From: CAISCU01 sp943361925
Lineage (GTDB): Bacteria; Bacteroidota; Bacteroidia; UKL13-3
Length of the DNA stretch: 64,000 nucleotides
Assembly: GCA_943361925.1 (NCBI GenBank)
Contig: CALRIT020000002.1
Coordinates: forward strand, 1-64,000
Direction of reading: 5' to 3'
In this document: in pieces, positions 33,378-41,237 of the stretch
Layout: every line of letters begins with the position of its first letter
Numbering within the stretch: position 1 is the first letter of the stretch
Translations under genes and position numbers: made by a program
The notes under the pieces: generated by a model
The model's database searches: none
Told to the model about the DNA's origin: nothing
The model's input: the letters and a program-made list of their open reading frames with translations, nothing else

Positions 33378-33424
33378 TGCAAAAATTTTGTGTTTCAGAA
33401 CTTAATAATGAGAACTGAATATTC

Positions 33425-33886
33425 CTATTTCCTTTCAGAACCTGATTCTTTTTTCTGTCTCCAATTATAAAGCTCTTCCGTAGAAATAATATTTTTGAAT
33501 CCTTTCTTCCTAAGTCCAATCATTAATGCCTTATCTCCACTCCAGAGTTTACAACGAAAATGCTTTGAATATGCGATGTAATGTGTATCATTTGGGTCGA
33601 TATCTGAAACAAGCTTTTCGGCATCCTTCCAAGCACCTAGTTTAATCTGCTCCTCAGAAATAAATTTAATTCCTTTATAAATTTGGAATTCAGCTTCTCT
33701 AACTTGCTCTTCAGACATCTTCGAAATTTTACATAATTTAGGATAATGATTATAAATTTCTAGACGCAAAAAATCAGGAGCAATTAACTCAATGAATTTA
33801 TTGGAATTAATCAATAAGTCTCCAATTTTACCATTGGAATTTAAAATCCCACTAAAAATAATATTGGCATCAACAATTAGTTTCAC
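33425..33886 (-). CDS. PIN-domain protein (probable VapC-like toxin)
   Basis: A 153-residue protein with a PIN nuclease pattern: Asp6 in LIVDANIIFSG, Glu43 in LRLEIYNH, Asp100 in DIDPNDTHYIAYS and Asp118 in LWSGDKAL, four acidic residues that would bind magnesium. It starts with GTG, and GTGA overlaps the stop of the upstream small gene, the usual arrangement of antitoxin then toxin. PIN toxins cleave tRNA or rRNA; the target here is unknown. No alternative ATG fits, as the first strand begins immediately. Confidence 0.8.
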   Translation of the reverse strand: MKLIVDANIIFSGILNSNGKIGDLLINSNKFIELIAPDFLRLEIYNHYPKLCKISKMSEEQVREAEFQIYKGIKFISEEQIKLGAWKDAEKLVSDIDPNDTHYIAYSKHFRCKLWSGDKALMIGLRKKGFKNIISTEELYNWRQKKESGSERK

Positions 33887-34089
33887 TTAATAAATCTATT
33901 TCGATTCTTTTCCCACCAATTATTATTAATTTCATCTGCAAGTTTGTCAATATCGACTTGTTTGGCTTTGCTTTTTGATGTAGCTTCAAGATATTTAACG
34001 TAGTCAATCAATCGTTGAAGCCCATAAACATCTACAGTCGACGAAACTGTAATTGTTATTAAGTCTTCATTTGTTCTTTCAACTATCAT
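33883..34089 (-). CDS. Putative antitoxin of the PIN toxin
   Basis: A 68-residue protein: a short beta-rich N-terminus (MIVERTNEDLITITVSSTVD), a helix with LQRLIDYVKYLEATSKSKAK, then an Asp/Trp/Asn-rich tail (NNNWWEKNRNRF) that could dock in the toxin. No clear ribbon-helix-helix or AbrB signature is seen. Assignment rests on size, gene order and the four-base GTGA overlap with the PIN gene. It is the first gene of the pair and has a 157-base AT-rich region upstream. Confidence 0.65.
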   Translation of the reverse strand: MIVERTNEDLITITVSSTVDVYGLQRLIDYVKYLEATSKSKAKQVDIDKLADEINNNWWEKNRNRFIK

Positions 34090-34246
34090 AATTCTTGAGT
34101 TTTATCAAAATTAATTAATTTCTAAATTAATAAGTATAAAAGATTCTATCAAGTAGAAATTTAATTTAATAAACTACATAAATTAGAACTTAGTTTAAAT
34201 TCTTTAATCTTTTACTTTTCAAGTATATTGAATCTAATACTTAAAA

Positions 34247-34525
34247 TTACCTTTTCGAAATCTTATTCATTGTAATTTGTCTTTGCAAATTGCACTTAAA
34301 TCTGTCGATTTCAGGATTACGCTTTTTTAAATGTTTTTGAGAAACTCCAGAGTTCACTCTTTTTCTCCAGCGTCTCCATGAAGCAGGTTTTAACTGATTT
34401 CGCATCAAATGAATCACTTCAGATTCATTAATACCAAATTGCATTTTAATGGCTTCAAACGGTGTTCTGTCCTCCCAGGCCATTTCTATAATGCGATCGA
34501 TTTCTTCAATTGTAAACTGATTCAT
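34247..34525 (-). CDS. TIGR03643-type small protein
   Basis: A 92-residue basic protein. The first 60 residues match the family remembered as TIGR03643: IDRIIEMAWEDRTPFEAI, then FGINESEVIHLMR and LKPASWRRWRKRV. The pattern looks helix-turn-helix-like and Arg/Lys-rich, so nucleic-acid binding is plausible but unproven. The last 30 residues are a Lys/Arg-rich extension. It is a single gene, divergent from the Ppx/GppA gene. The family has no known function. Confidence 0.7.
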   Translation of the reverse strand: MNQFTIEEIDRIIEMAWEDRTPFEAIKMQFGINESEVIHLMRNQLKPASWRRWRKRVNSGVSQKHLKKRNPEIDRFKCNLQRQITMNKISKR

Positions 34526-34601
34526 GGTAAAAGAACATCAAGCAGGCTAATTTGTTTATAGATTGATTATATTTCAAACTCCAAATTCAAATGAATAAAC
34601 G

Positions 34602-35504
34602 ATGAAAGCTGTTATAGATTTAGGAACCAATACATTTAATTTACTAATTGGTGATAAAGAAAAAAGAATCCTTGAATCAATAGAAGAGCCGGTAATGTTG
34701 GGTAAAGGAGGAATACAAAACAATACCATTACTCCTGAGGCTTTTGAAAGGGCTTTTGTTGTGCTCAATAAATTCAGAGTAATCCTAAATAAATATCCTG
34801 TTGAAAGTATCATGGCTTTCGCTACGTCAGCCATTAGAAATGCTGAAAACGGAAAGGATTTTGTTCAATTAGTAAATGATAAATTTCAAATAAAAATTCA
34901 AACCATTTCAGGAGATTTAGAGGCAGAATACATTTATTTTGGTGTTAGAAATTCCTTCGATTTTCAAAATCATACTTTTCTAATAATGGATATTGGAGGA
35001 GGTAGTGTTGAATTTATTATCGGTAATGATGAACAACAATTTTGGAAGCAAAGTTTTGAAATTGGAGCAATTCGTTTACATGAAAGATTCAAAAAACATG
35101 ATCCAATTTTACCTGAAGAGATCAATGAAATAAATCTTTATTTAAATGAGAAATTAGCTCCTCTTTTAAACGAGTTAAAAAAATACAAAATTGAAGGTTT
35201 GATAGGTTCTGCAGGTAGTTTTGAATCGATGTGGCAAATAATTGAAGGTGATTTTTCTTCTGAATGCAAAGCATTAAGCCCAAATGCAAAAGAAGTAAAA
35301 GAACATGATTTAATGAAGTTTCTGGAAATGATTATTCATTCTAATATTACTTCTAGAAAAGGTCTTAAAAATTTAGTAGAATTTAGACAGGAGTATATTG
35401 TAGTAGCTTGTGTTTTGATTGATTTTGTTATCAAACAGACACAAATTAAAAGGCTGATTTGTTCTGATTATGCCTTAAAAGAAGGGGTGTATTTCCATTC
35501 CTGA
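34602..35504 (+). CDS. Ppx/GppA family phosphatase
   Basis: A 300-residue protein with the actin-like ATPase fold of exopolyphosphatases and pppGpp phosphohydrolases: AVIDLGTNTFNLLIGD (3-18), FATSAIRNAENG (about 68-79) and LIMDIGGGSVEFIIG (about 127-141), with GSAGSFES further on. It is the short two-domain form lacking the C-terminal HD-like domain of E. coli Ppx, which is common in Bacteroidota. Substrate could be polyphosphate or pppGpp. The end of the gene forms one arm of an 11-bp hairpin. Confidence 0.88.
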   Translation: MKAVIDLGTNTFNLLIGDKEKRILESIEEPVMLGKGGIQNNTITPEAFERAFVVLNKFRVILNKYPVESIMAFATSAIRNAENGKDFVQLVNDKFQIKIQTISGDLEAEYIYFGVRNSFDFQNHTFLIMDIGGGSVEFIIGNDEQQFWKQSFEIGAIRLHERFKKHDPILPEEINEINLYLNEKLAPLLNELKKYKIEGLIGSAGSFESMWQIIEGDFSSECKALSPNAKEVKEHDLMKFLEMIIHSNITSRKGLKNLVEFRQEYIVVACVLIDFVIKQTQIKRLICSDYALKEGVYFHS

Positions 35505-35515
35505 AAATACACCCC
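35484..35515 (+). repeat. Perfect 11-bp hairpin spanning the Ppx/GppA stop codon
   Basis: GGGGTGTATTT (35484-35494) pairs with AAATACACCCC (35505-35515) around a ten-base loop that contains the TGA stop. No T tract follows, so it is not a classic terminator. It may protect the 3' end of the mRNA or contribute to termination between convergent genes. Confidence 0.7.
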
Positions 35516-35538
35516 TCAACTTATACGAAATATCTATA

Positions 35539-36345
35539 TTAAGCCTTTGGATTCGCCAAAACTTTAACTTGCTCCTTTAGCTGATCAATTTGTTCGTGTA
35601 AAGCAATCAATTGATTTGTTAAAGATTCTTTATCAGCATCTGCTCTTTCTGTTAAAGTAGATTGTAATTGCGAAAGATTCCTTGATTGACTAGTTGTTAA
35701 ATCTCCTCTCAAATAGTTTATTTCACTTTGCATTTTAGTAGTTGCATTGCTAATTGCATCTCTATTTTCCTGATCTAATTTATTTAAATCAGCTTCCATT
35801 CTAGAATTGCTTGATTTAATCTGAGATGAAACACTATTCTTTAATCCACCAATCTGCCAGAATAACAAACCAATAATTACTAATCCCAATACCCCTATAA
35901 TAACCATTAAAGTAGTGTCTTTGCTTTTTAATGAAGCATTCTCTGCTTGCAACATTTCAAAATGAGCCTTTTCTTCTGCTTGTAATTCTTCAATTAACAT
36001 ATGTGTACTTTTCAAAGAATCAGATTGCAAACTAATTTTGAAATTAGCTGAGTTTAAAATCTCTTCAACTTGCTGCATTTTATTATTTAGTTCTGATACC
36101 TGACCCATTTTTGAATTAACTGCTTGTTTGGCAGCAGAAGCTTGATCGTTTGCCGATTTAATTTTCGCATTTAATTCTGTTTGAATTGTTTCAAAATCCT
36201 TTTTAAGTAAATAAGGAACCGGACCTTTAGGTTGAGCTGGTGCTGTTGTTGTTGGTTTTGGCGCGGCAGGCTGAATTTTCTTCTGTGCTTGAACCTGATA
36301 AAAAAGTCCATTACACAAAATCAAAAGAAGTATAATTTTCTTCAT
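35539..36345 (-). CDS. Exported coiled-coil membrane protein of unknown function
   Basis: A 268-residue protein. A signal peptide (KKIILLLILCNGLFYQVQAQ) is followed by a Pro/Ala/Thr-rich stretch (PAAPKPTTTAPAQPKGP), then a long coiled coil (about 50-140) with heptads of Leu, Val and Ile. A single membrane segment (LMVIIGVLGLVIIGLLFW, about 146-163) precedes a second coiled coil to the C-terminus, rich in Gln, Ser and Asp. I recognise no family. The layout resembles a structural envelope protein or scaffold. It is convergent with the Ppx/GppA gene. Confidence 0.6.
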   Translation of the reverse strand: MKKIILLLILCNGLFYQVQAQKKIQPAAPKPTTTAPAQPKGPVPYLLKKDFETIQTELNAKIKSANDQASAAKQAVNSKMGQVSELNNKMQQVEEILNSANFKISLQSDSLKSTHMLIEELQAEEKAHFEMLQAENASLKSKDTTLMVIIGVLGLVIIGLLFWQIGGLKNSVSSQIKSSNSRMEADLNKLDQENRDAISNATTKMQSEINYLRGDLTTSQSRNLSQLQSTLTERADADKESLTNQLIALHEQIDQLKEQVKVLANPKA

Positions 36346-36556
36346 ACAAAATATTTTCTTCGAAGTAAGCTAAAACATTGATAACTAACTATCAAAAAAT
36401 AAAAAAAATAAAATATCACATTTTTTTAATCTAAATTACCTTTTTGAATCAAAATAATAGACTGTAATTAAGCAAAAAACTAAATTGTAAACCCTGAGTT
36501 TATTAAAAAAACAATGTAATTTGATTCAAAGGTTTATATTGAATAAAAATTGAAAT

Positions 36557-36898
36557 ATGAGTTTTCGTTGGCTTGCAAGAATTTGTTCCTTAATAGGAAT
36601 GTTTTTTCTGGTTGGATTCTTTAATACAGAAACCATTATGAATCTTGATTTAAAAGGATGGTTTATGTTTATTTTATTCCCTTGTGTTTTATTATCTGCT
36701 TATATTCTAAGTTGGATGTATGATGTAACCGGAGCAGCCGTAAGTCTGGGCGTGATAGCACTTTACTATCTGATTCATTTCTTTTTTAATGGAAATATGC
36801 CTTTAGGGACTACATTTTTATTGTTTGCTATTCCTCCGGTATTGTTCATTTTAGCAAGATGGAAGGAGAAAAGTGTTAAGTTAAAATCAGCTAATTAA
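36557..36898 (+). CDS. Small four-helix membrane protein
   Basis: A 113-residue very hydrophobic protein with four predicted membrane segments: LARICSLIGMFFLVGFF, GWFMFILFPCVLLSAYILSW, AVSLGVIALYYLIHFFF and TTFLLFAIPPVLFILA, then a short basic tail. It resembles small uncharacterised integral membrane proteins found widely in Bacteroidota. Function is unknown. Its last 12 bases overlap the 3' end of maf on the other strand. Confidence 0.65.
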   Translation: MSFRWLARICSLIGMFFLVGFFNTETIMNLDLKGWFMFILFPCVLLSAYILSWMYDVTGAAVSLGVIALYYLIHFFFNGNMPLGTTFLLFAIPPVLFILARWKEKSVKLKSAN

Positions 36899-37456
36899 AG
36901 CCATTTTTCTTAATTCTTTTTTCAACCTGTTTACCGGCAAACCCATTACATTGTAAAAACAACCATTAATTTTCTCAACAGCTGAATAGCCAAACCAATC
37001 CTGAATTCCATAAGAACCCGCTTTGTCAAATGGGTGATAATTTCTGATATAATACAATAAATCTTCAGTCTTCATTTCGTTACAGAATACTTCCGTTTTT
37101 TCAGAAAAAACATGAATTTGATTTTTGGTTCTGATGCAAACCCCAGTATAAACTTCGTGTTTATTGCCACAAATTGTTTGAAGCATTTCTAAAGCTTCAC
37201 TTTCATTCTCAGGTTTATTTAAAACTTTATCGTTTACCCAAACCACAGTATCTGCTGTAATTAAAACTTCATCCTGACTTATAACTTGCTCATAAGCAAG
37301 CGCTTTTTTCTTTGCCAAAAACTCAGGAATTTCATTTCTCTTCAAAACCGGATCAAAACTTTCATCTACTTCGTAGGTAAAGACTCTATAGTTTAATTCA
37401 AGTCCTTTAATAAGTTCTTGACGACGGGGCGACTTAGATGCAAGAATAATTTCCAT
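36887..37456 (-). CDS. maf: Maf-type nucleoside triphosphate pyrophosphatase
   Basis: A 189-residue enzyme with the Maf signature ASKSPRRQELI (6-16), the EVDESFDP block, the central ITADTVVWVNDKVLNKP strand-loop with catalytic Asp, and HPFDKAGSYGIQDW near the C-terminus. Maf proteins hydrolyse dTTP/UTP or modified nucleotides and can affect septation. The DKAGSYGIQ sequence fits the dTTP/UTP-directed YhdE type. It is encoded one base after the MORN-VWA gene, so they are co-transcribed. Confidence 0.95.
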   Translation of the reverse strand: MEIILASKSPRRQELIKGLELNYRVFTYEVDESFDPVLKRNEIPEFLAKKKALAYEQVISQDEVLITADTVVWVNDKVLNKPENESEALEMLQTICGNKHEVYTGVCIRTKNQIHVFSEKTEVFCNEMKTEDLLYYIRNYHPFDKAGSYGIQDWFGYSAVEKINGCFYNVMGLPVNRLKKELRKMALIS

Positions 37457-37457
37457 A

Positions 37458-38606
37458 CTAATCCATTACATCAACCCATTCGAATTGACCATTTTTAAAT
37501 TTAAAAATATCCTTTTCAATAATCACCTCATCTCCTTCCTTAATCTTTTTCATATCAACATCGGTATTGGCTGTATGAATTGAACCTTTTGTTTGATAAG
37601 CAATTTTGAGGTATTGGTCATTCACACCTTTTTTTGTGCCACACAATATAATATGAATGGGTTTTCTGATTCTTCTAAGAAGCATCATGTCTCTTACCTG
37701 ACTATCATCTGCTAAAAGCACAATATCTGCATAATCTCTGTAAGCAATCATTGCGGCAGTAATGGCTTCCAAATCATTTTCAGGATCATCGCCACCTTCA
37801 CCTAATTTTCTAACATCTTCTATATCCTTTTTTAGCTTTTTATAATCTTTTGCTTCATAAGTATGCACGCCACCAGTTCTGCCCACTACCTTCTTTTCAT
37901 CAGCTAAATTATCTCCATCATTAAATAAGGCATAGTATTTAATTTTCCCATCTTCGAAGGTCTTTTTAAACCAAACCAATAATTGTCCTATGTATGGAAA
38001 CATAGAGCCGGTCATATCAACAACCAATAAAACCTTTTTCCATTGTGGATTTCGGTCAAATACTTTAAAAATTGTTGAATCCCTGATTTTATATTCTCCG
38101 GTTAAGAATTTGTCGAATTTTAAAGTAGTTTCCTTTGTTGGACTCTCATAGGTAACAATACCTTTTTTATCAAAGTGGGCATAACTTCCAACCAATTCTC
38201 CTTTAGCAAATTGACCTTCTGTTAGCAAAAATCCACCCTGGTCGAAATTTCTTTCGTAACCATTTTTTTGTCCACCTACATAGATTTCCTCAGTTCTGGT
38301 GCTACAATTTGGGAAAAAAGTAAGACTTGGACCATTTAATGTTCCTTTTTGATAAGTATTACTAAATTCAATACAATCCTGAACATCGTAGTATTTAATT
38401 TCTAATCCTTCTTTTTCACCATTTTCGTAATATACCTCGTATTTTAAATCACCATTTGCCCAGAAATATCTCCAGAAACCTTGCTTTTTACCATTAGCTA
38501 AAGTTAAATTAATGGTATCACCTTCCTGTATCTCAAATGTTTGAGCAAATGAGCTAAAAGAAAAAAGTGAAATAATAATTAAAAATGAAATACGTAAAAA
38601 CTTCAT
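37458..38606 (-). CDS. Secreted MORN-repeat plus von Willebrand A domain protein
   Basis: A 382-residue protein. A signal peptide (1-21, ending FSSFAQ) precedes several MORN-2 type repeats (about 35-155), recognisable as GKKQGFWRYFWANGDLKYE, YENGEKEGLEIKYY, YQKGTLNGPSLTFF and GGQKNGYERNFD. A VWA-like domain follows (about 188-365) with MIDAS DMTGS (197-201), an acidic loop GEGGDDPEND (about 263-272) and a strand VLLADDS. MORN-2 repeats are common in Bacteroidota; fusion to a VWA metal-binding domain suggests a periplasmic or surface protein-interaction module. Function is unknown. The gene precedes maf by one base. Confidence 0.8.
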   Translation of the reverse strand: MKFLRISFLIIISLFSFSSFAQTFEIQEGDTINLTLANGKKQGFWRYFWANGDLKYEVYYENGEKEGLEIKYYDVQDCIEFSNTYQKGTLNGPSLTFFPNCSTRTEEIYVGGQKNGYERNFDQGGFLLTEGQFAKGELVGSYAHFDKKGIVTYESPTKETTLKFDKFLTGEYKIRDSTIFKVFDRNPQWKKVLLVVDMTGSMFPYIGQLLVWFKKTFEDGKIKYYALFNDGDNLADEKKVVGRTGGVHTYEAKDYKKLKKDIEDVRKLGEGGDDPENDLEAITAAMIAYRDYADIVLLADDSQVRDMMLLRRIRKPIHIILCGTKKGVNDQYLKIAYQTKGSIHTANTDVDMKKIKEGDEVIIEKDIFKFKNGQFEWVDVMD

Positions 38607-38664
38607 GCGTTGTCAAATATACGTCGACTAAAACAAAAGCAACATAATTGAGGTTTAAATTTAT

Positions 38665-39291
38665 ATGAAAACTAAACTGATGGACTTGTATATCAGTCAA
38701 ACACTGGATGCAAACAAAACACCTGAATCTGTTTATTTATTTGCCAAATCTGCCGGAATTGCGGAATCTGAGTTTTACAATGAATTTTCTTCATTAGAAT
38801 CTCTTGAAACCGAAATTTTTGCTGAATGGTGGAATAAAACTTCGGAACAAGCAGGAAGTGCAGAAGTATTTAATACTTATTCTGCTCGCGAAAAGGTATT
38901 GTCATTGTTTTTTATGTGGATTGAAAACCTAAAAGCAAACAGAAGTTTTGTAAACTTTTTGTACAAACGCGATCATCATTTTCCTCCAAAAATGCCTGCT
39001 TATATCAAACCTTTAAAAGAGGCATTTAGTAATTCTATGAAACCAATACTTTCAACAGCAATCGATACCAATGAGGTAGTTGACAGAAAGTACTTAAGTG
39101 ATAAATACGTAGATGCATTGTGGTTGAATTTTATTTTCATCACTAATTTTTGGATGAAAGACCACAGTAAAGCTTTCGAAAAAACAGATGAAGCAATTGA
39201 AAGAAGTATAAACCTGAGTTTTGATATGTTAGGCAAATCGCCTTTAGACTCAGCTTTAGAATTCGGTAAATTTCTTTTTCAGAACAGATAA
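38665..39291 (+). CDS. TetR-like regulatory protein paired with UbiB-type kinase
   Basis: A 208-residue all-helical protein. The first 55 residues (including SVYLFAKSAGIAESEFYNEFSSLESLETEIFAEWW) fit a TetR helix-turn-helix with the usual xFYxxFxSxExL pattern. The rest is a ligand-type helical domain. It lies two bases upstream of the UbiB/ABC1 gene, a conserved pairing in Bacteroidota as I recall. DNA binding is likely but the N-terminus has few basic residues, so it could act as a protein partner instead. Confidence 0.72.
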   Translation: MKTKLMDLYISQTLDANKTPESVYLFAKSAGIAESEFYNEFSSLESLETEIFAEWWNKTSEQAGSAEVFNTYSAREKVLSLFFMWIENLKANRSFVNFLYKRDHHFPPKMPAYIKPLKEAFSNSMKPILSTAIDTNEVVDRKYLSDKYVDALWLNFIFITNFWMKDHSKAFEKTDEAIERSINLSFDMLGKSPLDSALEFGKFLFQNR

Positions 39292-39293
39292 AA

Positions 39294-40637
39294 ATGGAAC
39301 AAAATAGTATACCTTCTGGTAAAGTTGAAAGAGCCATGCGCTTTGTGAAAACAGGCGTACAAATTGGCGGGAATTATATCAAACACTATTCTAAAAAAAT
39401 GGTTGACCCTTCATTGAGCAGAGATGAGCTGCATGAAGACAATGCCGAAGATGTTTATAATGCTTTGAGTGAATTAAAAGGTTCAGCCTTAAAAGTTGCT
39501 CAAATGTTAAGCATGGAGAAAAATGTATTGCCACGACAATATACCAACAAATTTGTGATGGCTCAATACAGTGCTCCTCCCCTTTCTGGTCCGCTGATTG
39601 TGCAAACATTCATCAAACAATTTGGAAAAACTCCACAACAGATGTTTGATACTTTTGAAATGAAAGCCGCTAATGCAGCGAGTATCGGACAGGTTCACAG
39701 AGCTACTAAAGATGGAAAAGAACTGGCCATTAAAATTCAATATCCTGGCGTAGCAGAAAGTATTAAAAGTGATTTGAAAATTGTGAAACCAATTGCTTTT
39801 AGACTTTTGGAATTAAGTGAAAAAGAGTTTGATAAGTATATCAAGGAAGTTGAATCTAAATTGCTAGAAGAAACAGATTATGAATTGGAACTCAAACGTT
39901 CTTTAGAAATCTCTTCTTTGTGCGCTCACATTCCAAATTTGGTGTTCAGTAAATATTATGCTGAATATGCCTCAAAAAGAGTTTTGGTAATGGATTGGCT
40001 ACCCGGTTTACATTTGGATGAATTCTTAAAAACAAATCCTACACAGGAAATAAGAGACAAAATTGGTCAAGCAATGTGGAATTTTTATGAGTACCAAGTT
40101 CATATTCACAAAGCCGTGCATGCAGATCCACATCCTGGTAACTTTTTGATGATGGAAGATGGTCATCTTGGAATTATAGATTTTGGTTGTGTGAAAGAAA
40201 TTCCGGAAGATTTTTACTACCATTATTTTGCTCTTTTAGTTCCAGAAATCATGCAAAGCACAAGCAGTATTAAAAGAATAATGGAGCAACAAGAAATCAT
40301 TAATCCAAATGATACAGAAGATGCAAAAGCTGTAATAACTGATGCGTTTTTAAGAATGACGAATTTGCTAAGAGAACCATTTAACCATGATGTTTTTGAT
40401 TTTGGAAATGATGCTTATATCGATAAAATATATGAATTAGGTGAGGAAGTAAGCAAAATGAAGGAATTAAAAAATAGCAAAGAAGGTCGTGGATCACAAC
40501 ATGCTTTGTATATTAACAGAACCTATTTTGGATTATACAGTATGTTAAACATGCTGAAAGCCAGAGTAAAAACAGGTTTGGGTGATTGGCAAAAAGATTT
40601 ATTGGAATTTCATGATGAAAAAAGTTTAGCTTCATAA
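39294..40637 (+). CDS. UbiB/ABC1 (AarF) family atypical kinase
   Basis: A 447-residue member of the ADCK/UbiB family. Hallmarks are the KxGQ-like motif read as KVAQ (67-70), the Ala-rich loop AANAASIGQVH (125-135) in place of the glycine-rich loop, Lys147, EETDYELELKR, HADPHPGN (276-283) and DFG (about 296). Classical UbiB has a C-terminal membrane anchor; no strong hydrophobic helix is seen here, so it may be soluble or peripheral. The family supports ubiquinone biosynthesis, but many Bacteroidota use menaquinone, so the role here is open. It is in an operon with the TetR-like gene. Confidence 0.88.
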   Translation: MEQNSIPSGKVERAMRFVKTGVQIGGNYIKHYSKKMVDPSLSRDELHEDNAEDVYNALSELKGSALKVAQMLSMEKNVLPRQYTNKFVMAQYSAPPLSGPLIVQTFIKQFGKTPQQMFDTFEMKAANAASIGQVHRATKDGKELAIKIQYPGVAESIKSDLKIVKPIAFRLLELSEKEFDKYIKEVESKLLEETDYELELKRSLEISSLCAHIPNLVFSKYYAEYASKRVLVMDWLPGLHLDEFLKTNPTQEIRDKIGQAMWNFYEYQVHIHKAVHADPHPGNFLMMEDGHLGIIDFGCVKEIPEDFYYHYFALLVPEIMQSTSSIKRIMEQQEIINPNDTEDAKAVITDAFLRMTNLLREPFNHDVFDFGNDAYIDKIYELGEEVSKMKELKNSKEGRGSQHALYINRTYFGLYSMLNMLKARVKTGLGDWQKDLLEFHDEKSLAS

Positions 40638-40685
40638 ATCCAAAAACAAAATCTTTTCGTAAGTATTAAAAAGCCCCCTTAGCTT

Positions 40686-41237
40686 TTGACAAAAACATTA
40701 TCCATATATAACAATGAAGACAGTTTGGTTTTGGGATTAAAATCCCGGAACCGAGCTGCATATAATTATTTGTATGATAATTATAACAAAGCATTGTATG
40801 GGGTTATTTTTAGAATCATTGGTAATGAAGAATTGGCAAATGATGCTTTACAGGAATCATTCGTTAAAATCTGGAAAAATATTGACCAGTATCAGGAAAG
40901 TAAATCTTCGATTTATACCTGGATGTTAAATATTTGCAGAAATACAGCCATAGATGAAATGAGGTCGAAAGGTTTCAGGAAAAGTTTACAGAACGATTCA
41001 ATTGAAGATGTAGCTCAAAAAGCTGATGAAGTGAATCAACATAGCCCAAAAACCGACCAAATTGGCTTAAAAGATTTAGTTTCTAAATTAAAATCTGAAC
41101 ATCAGGTATTAATTGATAAAATTTATTTTGAAGGATATACTCATGAAGAAGTTTCTGCTGAATTCCAAATACCTTTGGGCACAGTAAAAACTAGGATAAG
41201 AGCAGCTTTACAAAACCTTAGACAAATTACGAAGTGA
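40686..41237 (+). CDS. ECF-type RNA polymerase sigma factor
   Basis: A 183-residue sigma-70 family protein. Region 2 reads YLYDNYNKALYGVIFRIIGNEELANDALQESFVKIW (about 28-63) with SIYTWMLNICRNTAIDEMR, and region 4 has a helix-turn-helix EEVSAEFQIPLGTVKTRI. An in-frame TAG at 40680 leaves TTG at 40686 as the only start that keeps region 2 intact, so initiation is non-ATG. The stop overlaps the anti-sigma GTG start (GTGA). The sigma factor-RskA pairing suggests envelope stress control. Confidence 0.9.
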   Translation: MTKTLSIYNNEDSLVLGLKSRNRAAYNYLYDNYNKALYGVIFRIIGNEELANDALQESFVKIWKNIDQYQESKSSIYTWMLNICRNTAIDEMRSKGFRKSLQNDSIEDVAQKADEVNQHSPKTDQIGLKDLVSKLKSEHQVLIDKIYFEGYTHEEVSAEFQIPLGTVKTRIRAALQNLRQITK

